From: SIG672 sp045535095
GTDB lineage: Bacteria; Bacillota; Clostridia; Oscillospirales; CAG-272
DNA: 22,546 nucleotides
Assembly: GCA_045535095.1 (NCBI GenBank)
Contig: JAZSKY010000070.1
Span: 1 to 22,546, forward strand
Direction of reading: 5' to 3'
Position numbers and translations under genes: made by a program. Positions 1 to 7,184 of the stretch are shown here, piece by piece; position 1 is the stretch's first letter, and the number at the start of each line of letters is the position of its first letter. Below the pieces are notes generated by a model that was given only the letters and a program-made list of their open reading frames with translations, did not search any database and had not been told where the DNA came from.

Positions 1-1
1 C

Positions 2-349
2 AATGGTATAAAAGGAGATGAAGCCAAAGCGTTTATAAATGATTTTTTTGTGACAATTGGTTCTGAGGATTATGACAACGCAGAGAGTTTTCTTCACCCG
101 GAACGTCCTGCTGATTTAGAAACTTTATTGCTTAATGTGGAAAAAGAAGAGAACGTAGATTTTCAGGCAGGCATAGAAATAGAAAAATACACCGGTTTTT
201 CCTCCTCACTTTATGATAGTACTGTAGATGGATCAACGTATGAGTTAACTATGCGTACAAAGGTAGGAGATAAAAAAGTAATATTTACGATTGAAATTGT
301 AAATAATGAAAACGGATACGGAATTTACAATCTTGATTTAGATACATAG
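2..349 (+). CDS. 3' end of a small hypothetical protein (5' truncated by window edge)
   Basis: The reading frame is open from the first bases of the window to a TAG at 347-349, so this is the last 115 codons of a gene starting upstream. A GTG at 50 could serve as a start, but the frame upstream of it is coding-like (DEAKAFINDFF) and no ribosome binding site sits before that GTG, so truncation is the better reading. The protein is acidic. An amphipathic helix (AKAFINDFFVTIGSEDYDNA) followed by alternating strand-like segments resembles small extracytoplasmic NTF2-like or DUF4878-type domains of clostridial lipoproteins, but I cannot assign a family. The gene is clearly richer in A+T than everything downstream. 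A terminator follows at 421. Function unknown. Confidence 0.6.
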   Translation, partial: NGIKGDEAKAFINDFFVTIGSEDYDNAESFLHPERPADLETLLLNVEKEENVDFQAGIEIEKYTGFSSSLYDSTVDGSTYELTMRTKVGDKKVIFTIEIVNNENGYGIYNLDLDT

Positions 350-372
350 GCTTCGTTACAAGCATGGCGTTG

Positions 373-381
373 CCCCCCCCC
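373..381 (+). repeat. run of nine cytosines
   Basis: Nine consecutive C residues lie in the gap between the partial gene and its terminator. The 247 bases between 349 and the next start (597) contain this run, the terminator at 421 and the promoter at 535, and no convincing gene. The run is outside any supported reading frame, so it is unlikely to act as a coding phase-variation switch; it may be a remnant of a degraded element or a slippage site. Confidence 0.6.
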
Positions 382-420
382 GAAGACAGCGGTCAAGGGC
401 TGCTCCCATCATCGCAAAAT

Positions 421-454
421 AAAAGCACAGCCGCACGGCTGTGCTTTTGGTTTT
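421..454. terminator. Rho-independent terminator, possibly bidirectional
   Basis: A perfect 12-bp stem (AAAAGCACAGCC at 421-432 pairing with GGCTGTGCTTTT at 437-448) closes a 4-nt loop and runs into TTTTGGTTTT. The A-rich 5' flank would give a U-tract on the other strand too. It ends transcription of the partial gene and insulates the promoter at 535. Confidence 0.88.
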
Positions 455-534
455 ATCCGCGAACAAGAGGACGAGAGACGTTTTATTATATCGCCATACT
501 TTCAAAAAAAACACTTAAATATTCCCAAAACCAC

Positions 535-563
535 TTGACATCATTCTTAAATTGTGCCATAAT
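535..563 (+). promoter_or_regulatory. SigA-type promoter of the URO-D family gene
   Basis: Consensus -35 TTGACA (535-540), a 17-bp spacer and -10 CATAAT (558-563, one mismatch). The start codon is 34 nt downstream with GAGGTG at 586-591 as ribosome binding site. No operator is obvious. Confidence 0.85.
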
Positions 564-596
564 AACCATACCCACACACAACAACGAGGTGATTTT

Positions 597-1712
597 ATGA
601 TCTGGAGAAGAGACGAATACATCGCGCACTGTCTGTTTGAATATACGGGCAGGGAAATGTTCTGCGAGCTTTTCGGACCGCTCGCGCCCCTTGAAAACGA
701 GTGGCGAAAGCAGGGTGCATCCGAGAAGGAAATCGCTATGACAGCCTTCGACTGGGACTACGTTCTGAACTGCTTTCTCGCGGTAAAAACAGGCCCTGTT
801 ACCGGACTGAAACCGATAATTCTCGAGGATTCTCCCGAGCAGACTTTGTCTATCGACGCGCTCGGAAGAAGGTCACTTCTTATGAAAAAGGTGGCGTCAA
901 TATCGCATCCGCTTGAGTATCCCGTCAAGAATATGGACGACTGGCTGAAGGTCAAAAAGTGGTACGTTTTTGACGAAAATCGCATCAATTATGAGGCTCT
1001 TGAGCACCAGAAAAGCCTGCGCGATAAGGGCTATCTGAGCGTCATTTCAGTCCCCGGAGGCTTCAACGAGCCGAGAGAGCTTCTCGGCGAGGTAGGGCTT
1101 TGTATGGCATATTACGATGACGGCGAAATGATCCACGATATGCTCTCAACAATGGCGACAACCACCGAGAAAATCATAGAGCGCATCAGTGAAATTATCC
1201 CCGTAGATATGGTACATATTCACGAGGACCTCGCCGGAAAATCAGGTCCGCTGATCGGCCCGTTTGAGGTGCGCGAATTTCTGCTTCCGTACTACAAAAG
1301 AGTGTGGACGGCGGCGAGTGCTTCGGGCGCAAGGATCTTCTCGCAGGACAGCGACGGAAATATCGAGCCTGTCATCGACGCCTTCATCGAGTGCGGCGTA
1401 AACAGCTTCTATCCCTTCGAGCCTGCCGCAGGAATGGATCCGGTCAAAACGAGAGAGAAATACGGAAATAAATTCTCCATCAAGGGCGGAATTGATAAGT
1501 TCGCTCTTTTGAAGGATAAGGCTGCTATCGAGCGCGAGCTTGAATACAAAATGAAGAGCAACCTTCGCGGTGGCGGAACGGTGTTCGGACTCGATCACAG
1601 AATTCCCAACGGAGTCAGCATAGAGAACTACCGCTACTATGTAAAGCTCGGACGCGAGATGCTCGGACTTCCGCCGATTTCGGGGGAAGGCTGGGGACGC
1701 ATGGCATTTTAA
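597..1712 (+). CDS. Uroporphyrinogen decarboxylase (URO-D) superfamily protein, not HemE
   Basis: A 371-residue cytoplasmic protein of the URO-D/MtaA/CmuA TIM-barrel superfamily. The family includes haem-pathway HemE and many corrinoid- or cobalamin-dependent methyltransferases. Seen here are the family-style barrel segments HIHEDLAGKSGPLIGP (about 208-223), FSQDSDGNIEPVIDAF (248-263) and the C-terminal SIKGGIDK (294-301). HemE-type N-terminal substrate-binding motifs are not recognisable and no haem genes are nearby, so a methyltransferase-like or unknown activity is more likely than decarboxylation of uroporphyrinogen. ATG 597 is chosen because GAGGTG lies 5 nt upstream and the promoter places the 5' end near 570; an upstream in-frame ATG at 552 overlaps the -10 region. 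It is monocistronic, flanked by its own promoter and terminator, with no corrinoid protein gene next to it. The substrate is unknown. Confidence 0.85.
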   Translation: MIWRRDEYIAHCLFEYTGREMFCELFGPLAPLENEWRKQGASEKEIAMTAFDWDYVLNCFLAVKTGPVTGLKPIILEDSPEQTLSIDALGRRSLLMKKVASISHPLEYPVKNMDDWLKVKKWYVFDENRINYEALEHQKSLRDKGYLSVISVPGGFNEPRELLGEVGLCMAYYDDGEMIHDMLSTMATTTEKIIERISEIIPVDMVHIHEDLAGKSGPLIGPFEVREFLLPYYKRVWTAASASGARIFSQDSDGNIEPVIDAFIECGVNSFYPFEPAAGMDPVKTREKYGNKFSIKGGIDKFALLKDKAAIERELEYKMKSNLRGGGTVFGLDHRIPNGVSIENYRYYVKLGREMLGLPPISGEGWGRMAF

Positions 1713-1718
1713 CGATAT

Positions 1719-1746
1719 AAAAAGCACCTTTCGGGGTGCTTTTTTA
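1719..1746 (+). terminator. Rho-independent terminator
   Basis: Stem AAAAAGCACC (1719-1728) pairs with GGTGCTTTTT (1735-1744) around a 6-nt loop, and the right arm supplies the U-tract. It begins 6 nt after the URO-D family stop codon. Confidence 0.88.
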
Positions 1747-1872
1747 CTTTGTAAAAGCCGCAAAAATTTTCCTTTGACGGATAAAGTTATATGATAGTCA
1801 CAAAAAACGGTGTGTGTAATTGTGGAAAATGTCAAAAATATAATTTTTATGTAAAAAAATGATTAAAAACAC

Positions 1873-1902
1873 TTGCTTTTTGTGTATCTTTAGTGTTATA
1901 AT
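1873..1902 (+). promoter_or_regulatory. SigA-type promoter of the RDD gene
   Basis: -35 TTGCTT (1873-1878), an 18-bp spacer and a perfect -10 TATAAT (1897-1902), 50 nt before the RDD start codon. A second TATAAT at 1910-1915 lacks a -35 at normal distance. The preceding AT-rich stretch 1747-1872 holds nothing else I can name; a 10-mer TTGTGGAAAA occurs at 1820 and again at 1922. Confidence 0.7.
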
Positions 1903-1952
1903 AATCGTGTATAATTCTGTCTTGTGGAAAAGTAGAAAAGGAGGTCAGGAAA

Positions 1953-2711
1953 ATGTACGATCTGCAGAAAGCAAGTATGTGGAAAAGAATATCCGCGTGG
2001 CTCTTTGATTTCATTATGCTCGCTATTATTGTCGTCGGAATTTCGTGGCTTCTTACTACCGTCCTTCGATACGATTCCTACGTTGAAAGATTTAACACCG
2101 CCAAGGAAAGCTATGCCTCCGAATACGGAATCCAGCTCGATATTTCCGAGCAGGAATATAACGCTCTCACCGATGCGGAAAAGGAAAATTACGAAAAAGC
2201 AGATAAGGCGTTTGGCGCGGACAAGGATGCGGCGTACGTCTATTCGATGCTCATAAATCTCGCGTTCATCATAACGACCTTCAGTATTTTGCTCGCATTT
2301 CTCGTGCTTGAGTTTTTCGTCCCCCTTATGTTCAAAAACGGACAAACTCTCGGCAAGAAGATATTCGGCATTGGAGTTATGAGGCAGGACGGGGTAAAAA
2401 TATCGCCCGTTATCCTCTTTGCGAGAGCAATTCTCGGTAAATGTACCCTTGAAACTCTCGTTCCAATACTGACTGCAGTTATGATGTTTTTTGGTATTAT
2501 GGGTGTCTTCGGCACGGTCATAATATTCGGTATTGCAGTTGCAGAGCTTATCCTCATTACCTCCACGAAGGGTAATCAGGCACTTCACGACAAGATTTCG
2601 CATACCGTCACCGTTGATATGGCGAGCCAGCTTATATTCGATACACCCGAGGCGCTTCTCGAATACAAAAAGAGAATCCACGCCGAGGAAGCCGAGAAAA
2701 GGGAATACTGA
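1953..2711 (+). CDS. RDD family integral membrane protein
   Basis: A 252-residue membrane protein of the RDD family (Pfam RDD), whose members are poorly characterised; some have been linked to ion or osmolyte exchange. The family signature residues are present: WKRISAWLFDF at 10-20 (Arg, Ala, Asp), the GQTLGKKIFGIGV loop at 130-142, and the distal HDKISHTVTVD at 212-222. Hydrophobic segments lie at about 15-37, 96-127 and 166-203, and a hydrophilic, probably extracytoplasmic, insert of about 55 residues (40-95) separates the first two. The C-terminus is charged and cytoplasmic-like. AAAGGAGGT at about 1937-1945 supports ATG 1953. It has its own promoter, and no clear terminator separates it from the transporter genes 75 nt downstream, so read-through is possible. 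Confidence 0.88.
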   Translation: MYDLQKASMWKRISAWLFDFIMLAIIVVGISWLLTTVLRYDSYVERFNTAKESYASEYGIQLDISEQEYNALTDAEKENYEKADKAFGADKDAAYVYSMLINLAFIITTFSILLAFLVLEFFVPLMFKNGQTLGKKIFGIGVMRQDGVKISPVILFARAILGKCTLETLVPILTAVMMFFGIMGVFGTVIIFGIAVAELILITSTKGNQALHDKISHTVTVDMASQLIFDTPEALLEYKKRIHAEEAEKREY

Positions 2712-2731
2712 TCGGCAACAAAAAAGTGAAC

Positions 2732-2755
2732 AATAAATTTGTTTAAAAATTTATT
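2732..2755. promoter_or_regulatory. AT-only inverted repeat upstream of the ABC transporter block
   Basis: AATAAATTT (2732-2740) and its exact complement AAATTTATT (2747-2755) flank a 6-nt centre. It lies 32 nt before the ATPase start codon, in the place of an operator. The only promoter-like match here is poor (TCGGCA at 2712, TAAATT at 2734, 16-bp spacer), which would put the repeat over the -10. An all-AT stem without a U-tract is unlikely to terminate. Operator function is inferred. Confidence 0.35.
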
Positions 2756-2786
2756 TACATAAACAACAAGGAAAGGAAAAAACAAA

Positions 2787-3875
2787 ATGAAAGTTGTTTT
2801 GCAAAATCTGACCAAAATTTTCCCCTCCCGTCATAAGAAGGGCGAGGAAGTTATAGCGGTCAACGATTTCACCTTTACTATTCCGGACGGAAAGCTGATC
2901 GGACTTCTCGGTCCTTCCGGTTGCGGAAAGAGTACCACGCTTTATATGATAAGCGGACTTCAGAAGCCCTCGGGCGGACAGATCTTCTTCGGAGACGACG
3001 ACGTCACCGAGCTTTCTGCCGAGAACAGAGGAGTAGGACTTGTGTTCCAGAACTACGCGCTTTATCCTCACATGACGGTAAAGCAGAACATTATGTTCCC
3101 GCTCCAGAACCTCAAGGGAGCTGACAAGCTCACGAAGGAGGAAATGGTAGAGCGTGCTTATACTGCCGCAAAGCTCGTACAGATCGACGAGCTTATGGAC
3201 AGAAAGCCGAGCGAGCTTTCGGGCGGTCAGCAGCAGAGAGTTGCTATCGCAAGAGCGCTCGTTAAGATGCCTAAGGTTCTTCTTCTCGACGAGCCTCTTT
3301 CCAACCTCGACGCGCGTCTGAGACTTCAGACCCGTGAGGAGATCAGAAGAATCCAGAAGGAAACCGGTATCACCACCATCTTCGTAACCCACGACCAGGA
3401 AGAGGCAATGAGCATCTCGGATATGATCGTAGTTATGAAGCTCGGCGTAGTACAGCAGACGGGAAGACCTCAGGACGTTTACGACGATCCGGTCAACCTC
3501 TTCGTTGCTAAGTTCCTCGGAACTCCTCCGATCAACGTATTTGACGGTAAGGTAGAAAACGGCAAGCTTTACATCGGCGATGCAGCAGTTCTCGACACCC
3601 CCGGTGTTGAAGATCAGGCAGTTACCGTTGGTATCAGACCCGAAGGCTTTGTTCTCGACGAAAACGGACCTCTCGTATGTAACCTCAGCGGTATCGAGGT
3701 AATGGGACGCGACGTAAGCGTAGTTTCTACTCACGAAGCATCTCTCAACCCCGTTGTACGCTCGATAATCAATGCAGACAACAAGGTAGAGGCGGGCGCT
3801 ACCGTAAGCTACTCGCTCAAGGCACATAAGGTGCTCATCTTCTCCAAAGAAGACGAAAGCAGAATTTACTTCTGA
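2787..3875 (+). CDS. CUT1-type ABC importer ATP-binding protein (MsmX/UgpC family)
   Basis: A 362-residue ATPase that energises a carbohydrate-uptake type 1 importer from the cytoplasmic side. Seen are Walker A GPSGCGKST (42-50), Q-loop VFQNYALYP (86-94), ABC signature LSGGQQQR (144-151), Walker B VLLLDEP (164-170), D-loop SNLDAR and the switch His202 in FVTHDQEE. After residue about 240 comes the C-terminal regulatory TOBE/MalK-like domain (VGIRPEGF at 281-288), a little short compared with E. coli MalK. AAGGAAAGG upstream supports ATG 2787. It is the first of four contiguous importer genes. Many Clostridia encode one shared ATPase of this type elsewhere, so a dedicated copy inside the operon is notable. 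Family assignment is firm; the substrate cannot be read from the ATPase. Confidence 0.95.
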   Translation: MKVVLQNLTKIFPSRHKKGEEVIAVNDFTFTIPDGKLIGLLGPSGCGKSTTLYMISGLQKPSGGQIFFGDDDVTELSAENRGVGLVFQNYALYPHMTVKQNIMFPLQNLKGADKLTKEEMVERAYTAAKLVQIDELMDRKPSELSGGQQQRVAIARALVKMPKVLLLDEPLSNLDARLRLQTREEIRRIQKETGITTIFVTHDQEEAMSISDMIVVMKLGVVQQTGRPQDVYDDPVNLFVAKFLGTPPINVFDGKVENGKLYIGDAAVLDTPGVEDQAVTVGIRPEGFVLDENGPLVCNLSGIEVMGRDVSVVSTHEASLNPVVRSIINADNKVEAGATVSYSLKAHKVLIFSKEDESRIYF

Positions 3876-3888
3876 GAGGAGATAAACA

Positions 3889-4821
3889 ATGGTAGAAAGT
3901 AAACATCAATGGAAAGCGTGGCTTTACCTTTCTCCCGCCATCGTGCTTCTTCTGATATTTACGGTTTGGCCTATTATCAATACCGTTTATATCTCCTTCT
4001 TTGAAGGATATAATACGATGGGTGCGGCAGCAGGCGTACAGTACGAGTTCGGATTTGCAAACTATGCAAACGTAATTGATTACAAGGAATTCATAACCTG
4101 TCTTACAAATACGTTGCTCCTTTGCGTTCTTACCGTTCCGATCTCGACTCTCCTCGCGCTTCTCATAGCAGTATGTCTGAACGCTATAAAGCCTCTTCAG
4201 AGACTTCTTCAGACAATATTCTTCCTCCCTTACGTTACCAACTCGATCGCAATCGGAATGGTATTTGCGGCGATGTTCAACGTAATCGAGCTTAGCCCCG
4301 GCGTTATAGAGTCTCCCGGTATCATAAACAACATTCTCTCGCTCTTCGGTGTTGAGCCGATCAGATGGGTAACCGTTGGATCTTCCTACTGGGCAAACAT
4401 TGCCGTAATGGTAATCTATATCGTATGGAACGCGCTTCCTTTCAAGATCCTTATTCTTCTCGGCGGACTCCAGAGTGTCAACAAGCAGTATTACGATGCT
4501 GCAAAGGTTGACGGAACGAGCAGAGCAAGAGTGTTCACCAGAATCACCGTACCGCTCCTTTCTCCTATGCTTGCATACGTTATTATCACCGGATTTATCG
4601 GCGGATTTAAAGAGTATTCGAGTATCGTAGGTATATTCGGAGACGATATGGGACCGACAGGTGAGCCGAGACGTCTTAACACGATGGTCGGATTTATTTA
4701 CCGCGCTATCGAGGGAAGCCATATCGGACGTGCGAGTGCGGCAGCTCTGATACTCTTCGGTATCATTCTCGTCGTAACGCTTATCAACCTTTACGTAAGT
4801 AAAAAGAAGACTCACTATTAA
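3889..4821 (+). CDS. CUT1 ABC transporter permease, MalF/UgpA type
   Basis: A 310-residue inner-membrane permease of the binding-protein-dependent transport family (BPD_transp_1). About six hydrophobic segments are visible (roughly 11-37, 70-98, 108-130, 167-192, 226-247, 283-304). The cytoplasmic EAA loop that docks to the ATPase is at 201-221 (YYDAAKVDGTSRARVFTRIT, then VPLL). It lacks the large periplasmic insert of enteric MalF, as usual in Bacillota. AGAGGAGA precedes ATG 3889, 13 nt after the ATPase stop. It pairs with the next gene to form the heterodimeric channel. Confidence 0.94.
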   Translation: MVESKHQWKAWLYLSPAIVLLLIFTVWPIINTVYISFFEGYNTMGAAAGVQYEFGFANYANVIDYKEFITCLTNTLLLCVLTVPISTLLALLIAVCLNAIKPLQRLLQTIFFLPYVTNSIAIGMVFAAMFNVIELSPGVIESPGIINNILSLFGVEPIRWVTVGSSYWANIAVMVIYIVWNALPFKILILLGGLQSVNKQYYDAAKVDGTSRARVFTRITVPLLSPMLAYVIITGFIGGFKEYSSIVGIFGDDMGPTGEPRRLNTMVGFIYRAIEGSHIGRASAAALILFGIILVVTLINLYVSKKKTHY

Positions 4822-4833
4822 GGAGGTGCCGAA

Positions 4834-5727
4834 ATGTCAGATATAACTAATGCAACTATGCAAGAGAGAGACATGAAAAAGGTATCCTCCAAGCAGAAGG
4901 TGGGAAAGATATTCGTAATGATCGCGCTTTACGCATTCCTTATCCTTATGGCGCTCATTATAATTTTCCCGTTCTACTGGATGCTCATCTCCTCTGTAAA
5001 GACTATTGAAGAGTATAAGCTCCCCGTACCCACGCTTTTCCCGCGCGAGATACTTTTAAGTAACTACGTGGACGCGTTCAATACGGCAAAGCTCGGAACG
5101 CTCTTCCTTAACACCCTTTACGTCGGTATAGTATCGACGATCCTTTCACTCGTTATCACCGTAATCTCGGCGTTTGCATTTGCAAGACTCGAGTTCAAGG
5201 GCAAGAACGCGCTCTTTGCAGCTCTCCTTGCTACCATGATGATACCGGGCGAGCTTTTCACCATTACGAACTACGTAACCGTTAACGCATTCAACTGGAT
5301 GAACACGTTTACAGTTCTTATCGTACCTTTCCTTGTAAGTGTATTCTACATCTATCTTCTCCGTCAGAACTTCCTTCAGATTCCCAACGAGCTTTATCTC
5401 GCGGCTAAGGTTGACGGAACGAGCGATCTCAAATACCTCTGGAAGGTAATGATCCCTCTCTCGCTTCCCACCCTTATTTCGATAACGATACTCAAGATGA
5501 TGGGTGCATGGAACTCGTACGTATGGCCGAGACTCGTTGCCAACGATGAGGCGCACCGCCTTATCACTAACGGTCTCCGTAACGCGTTTACAGATTCCAC
5601 GGGTGAGGTTAACATCCCCGTACAGATGGCAGCGGTTGCTATCGTATCATTCCCGCTCTTCCTCGTATTTATCTTCCTTAGAAAGTATATTATGAAGGGC
5701 GTATCGCGTAGCGGTATCAAGGGTTAA
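4834..5727 (+). CDS. CUT1 ABC transporter permease, MalG/UgpE type
   Basis: A 297-residue second permease subunit. A cytoplasmic, basic N-terminus (1-24) is followed by a first membrane span (about 26-48), and the EAA loop sits at 187-207 (LYLAAKVDGTSDLKYLWKVM, then IP). The C-terminus MKGVSRSGIKG is the usual MalG-type tail that contacts the ATPase. AAGGAGG 6 nt upstream of ATG 4834 selects this start over the in-frame ATGs at 4858 and 4873. The gap to the preceding permease gene is 12 nt, so co-translation is likely. It partners the 3889-4821 product. Confidence 0.94.
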   Translation: MSDITNATMQERDMKKVSSKQKVGKIFVMIALYAFLILMALIIIFPFYWMLISSVKTIEEYKLPVPTLFPREILLSNYVDAFNTAKLGTLFLNTLYVGIVSTILSLVITVISAFAFARLEFKGKNALFAALLATMMIPGELFTITNYVTVNAFNWMNTFTVLIVPFLVSVFYIYLLRQNFLQIPNELYLAAKVDGTSDLKYLWKVMIPLSLPTLISITILKMMGAWNSYVWPRLVANDEAHRLITNGLRNAFTDSTGEVNIPVQMAAVAIVSFPLFLVFIFLRKYIMKGVSRSGIKG

Positions 5728-5731
5728 TAAA

Positions 5732-5744
5732 CGGAAATCTTCCG
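5732..5744 (+). other. short hairpin between permease and binding-protein genes
   Basis: CGGAA (5732-5736) pairs with TTCCG (5740-5744) across a 3-nt loop in the 50-nt gap before the binding-protein gene, followed by AT-rich sequence. Only five base pairs, so weak. It could be a processing or stabilising element that raises binding-protein mRNA over permease mRNA, as is common in importer operons; this is inference. Confidence 0.25.
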
Positions 5745-5777
5745 ATTATTATAAATAACAGAAAGGAACATTTTGAA

Positions 5778-7178
5778 ATGAAAAAAGTTCTCGTATCACT
5801 TCTTTTACTCGTTGCAGTATGTCTGAACATGTTTGCTCTTACATCTTGTAACAAGAACAAGGCTCTCGGCGAGTTCGTAATTCCCGAAGGCGGCTTTGAC
5901 ACCAACACCCCCATCACCATCAAGTTCTACCACACCATGGGACAGAACCTGAGCGACGTTCTCGTTCGTTACATCGCGGAATTCAACATGATTTACCCGA
6001 ACATCACGATCGAGCACGAGCAGGTTGGCGGCTATGACGACGTTCGTGACCAGATCAAGACTGAGATCACCGTTGGAAACCAGCCCAACATCGCATACTG
6101 CTATCCCGACCACGTTGCTCTCTACAACCTCGCTAAGGCAGTAGTACCGCTTGACGTTCTCATCGAGAGCGACCTCGCAGTTGGCGACACCGGCGAGATC
6201 CTCGGACTTACCGACGCGCAGGTTGATGACTTCATCGACGGTTACTACGACGAGGGAAGACAGTTCGGTGACGGCAAGATGTACACCATTCCGCTTTCCA
6301 AGTCCACCGAGGTTCTTTACTACAACAAGACCTTCTTTGATAAGCACAACATCCCGGTTCCCACCACTTGGGACGAGCTCGAGGCAGTTTGCGCACAGAT
6401 CAAGGCTATTGATCCTGCAAGCACTCCTCTCGGATACGACTCCGAGTCCAACTGGTTCATCACCATGTGTGAGCAGTACGGCTCGCCCTACACCAGCGCA
6501 ACCGGCGACCACTTCCTCTTCGACAACGACACCAACCGTGCTTTCGTTGAGAGATTCAGAGGCTGGTACGAGAAGGGCTACGTAACCACTCAGGAGATCT
6601 CGGGTGCTTACACCTCTAAGCTCTTCGTAGAGTCCAAGAGCTATATGTCTATCGGTTCGTCCGCAGGTGCAACCCACCAGAGACCTACCAAGGGCGAGAA
6701 CGGATACCCCTTCGATGTTGGTATCGCTACCGTTCCCCAGCTCAACGCTGACAACCGTAAGGTAATTTCTCAGGGCCCCTCGCTCTGTATCTTCAACAAG
6801 GCAAATCCTCAGGAAGTTCTTGCTTCTTGGCTCTTCGTTAAGTACCTCGCTACCACCGTTGAGTTCCAGGCAGAGTTCTCGATGGCTTCCGGTTACGTTC
6901 CCGTAATCGAGTCCGTTGAGCAGAACGAAATTTACGCTAACTGGCTTGCAAAGGCTGACGGCGGCGACCAGATCGCAGCTCTCAGTATCAAGAGATGTCT
7001 TGAGCAGAAGGATGCATACTACGTATCCCCTGCATTCAACGGCTCTTCGACCGCTCGTGACCAGGTTGGACTTCTTATGCAGAAGTGCCTCACCGCTGAC
7101 GCAGGCGGAGACGTTAAGAAGATGATCGCTCAGGCATTCAAGGATGCAGTTGCTGAGTGTGAATATCAGGCAGGCTGA
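5778..7178 (+). CDS. CUT1 extracellular solute-binding lipoprotein
   Basis: A 466-residue lipid-anchored binding protein that delivers ligand to the two upstream permeases. The signal peptide is MKK plus a hydrophobic core ending in the lipobox ALTSC, giving lipidated Cys24. The mature protein has the type 1 SBP fold pattern: PITIKFYHTMGQ at the first strand, the domain-crossing region around KSTEVLYYNKTFFDKHNIPV with PTTWDELEAVC, and a C-terminal ANPQEVLASWLFVKYLAT segment. The YHTMG start resembles the WHSMGG of UgpB-like proteins, so a phosphorylated ligand is possible but not shown. AGAAAGGA supports ATG 5778. Codons are strongly biased (mostly ACC, AAC, GTT, almost no ATA), suggesting high expression. 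A nuclease gene starts only 6 nt after its stop. Confidence 0.93.
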   Translation: MKKVLVSLLLLVAVCLNMFALTSCNKNKALGEFVIPEGGFDTNTPITIKFYHTMGQNLSDVLVRYIAEFNMIYPNITIEHEQVGGYDDVRDQIKTEITVGNQPNIAYCYPDHVALYNLAKAVVPLDVLIESDLAVGDTGEILGLTDAQVDDFIDGYYDEGRQFGDGKMYTIPLSKSTEVLYYNKTFFDKHNIPVPTTWDELEAVCAQIKAIDPASTPLGYDSESNWFITMCEQYGSPYTSATGDHFLFDNDTNRAFVERFRGWYEKGYVTTQEISGAYTSKLFVESKSYMSIGSSAGATHQRPTKGENGYPFDVGIATVPQLNADNRKVISQGPSLCIFNKANPQEVLASWLFVKYLATTVEFQAEFSMASGYVPVIESVEQNEIYANWLAKADGGDQIAALSIKRCLEQKDAYYVSPAFNGSSTARDQVGLLMQKCLTADAGGDVKKMIAQAFKDAVAECEYQAG

Positions 7179-7184
7179 TAATTT

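Noticed and set aside
552..596. upstream ATG extending the URO-D family protein by 15 residues
   Set aside because: It overlaps the -10 box, and GAGGTG is correctly placed for the ATG at 597 instead.
364..600. 78-codon plus-strand frame with a proline run
   Set aside because: It reads through the C9 run, the terminator and the promoter of the next gene, has no ribosome binding site, and its end overlaps the URO-D family start.
1820..1931. TTGTGGAAAA 10-mer occurring at 1820 and 1922 as paired regulatory sites
   Set aside because: It is short and AT-biased, with no symmetry and no consistent position relative to the promoter; chance is likely.
2732..2755. terminator between the RDD gene and the ABC block
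   Set aside because: The stem is entirely A/T with a 6-nt gap and no proper U-tract, so it would be too weak; an operator is more plausible.
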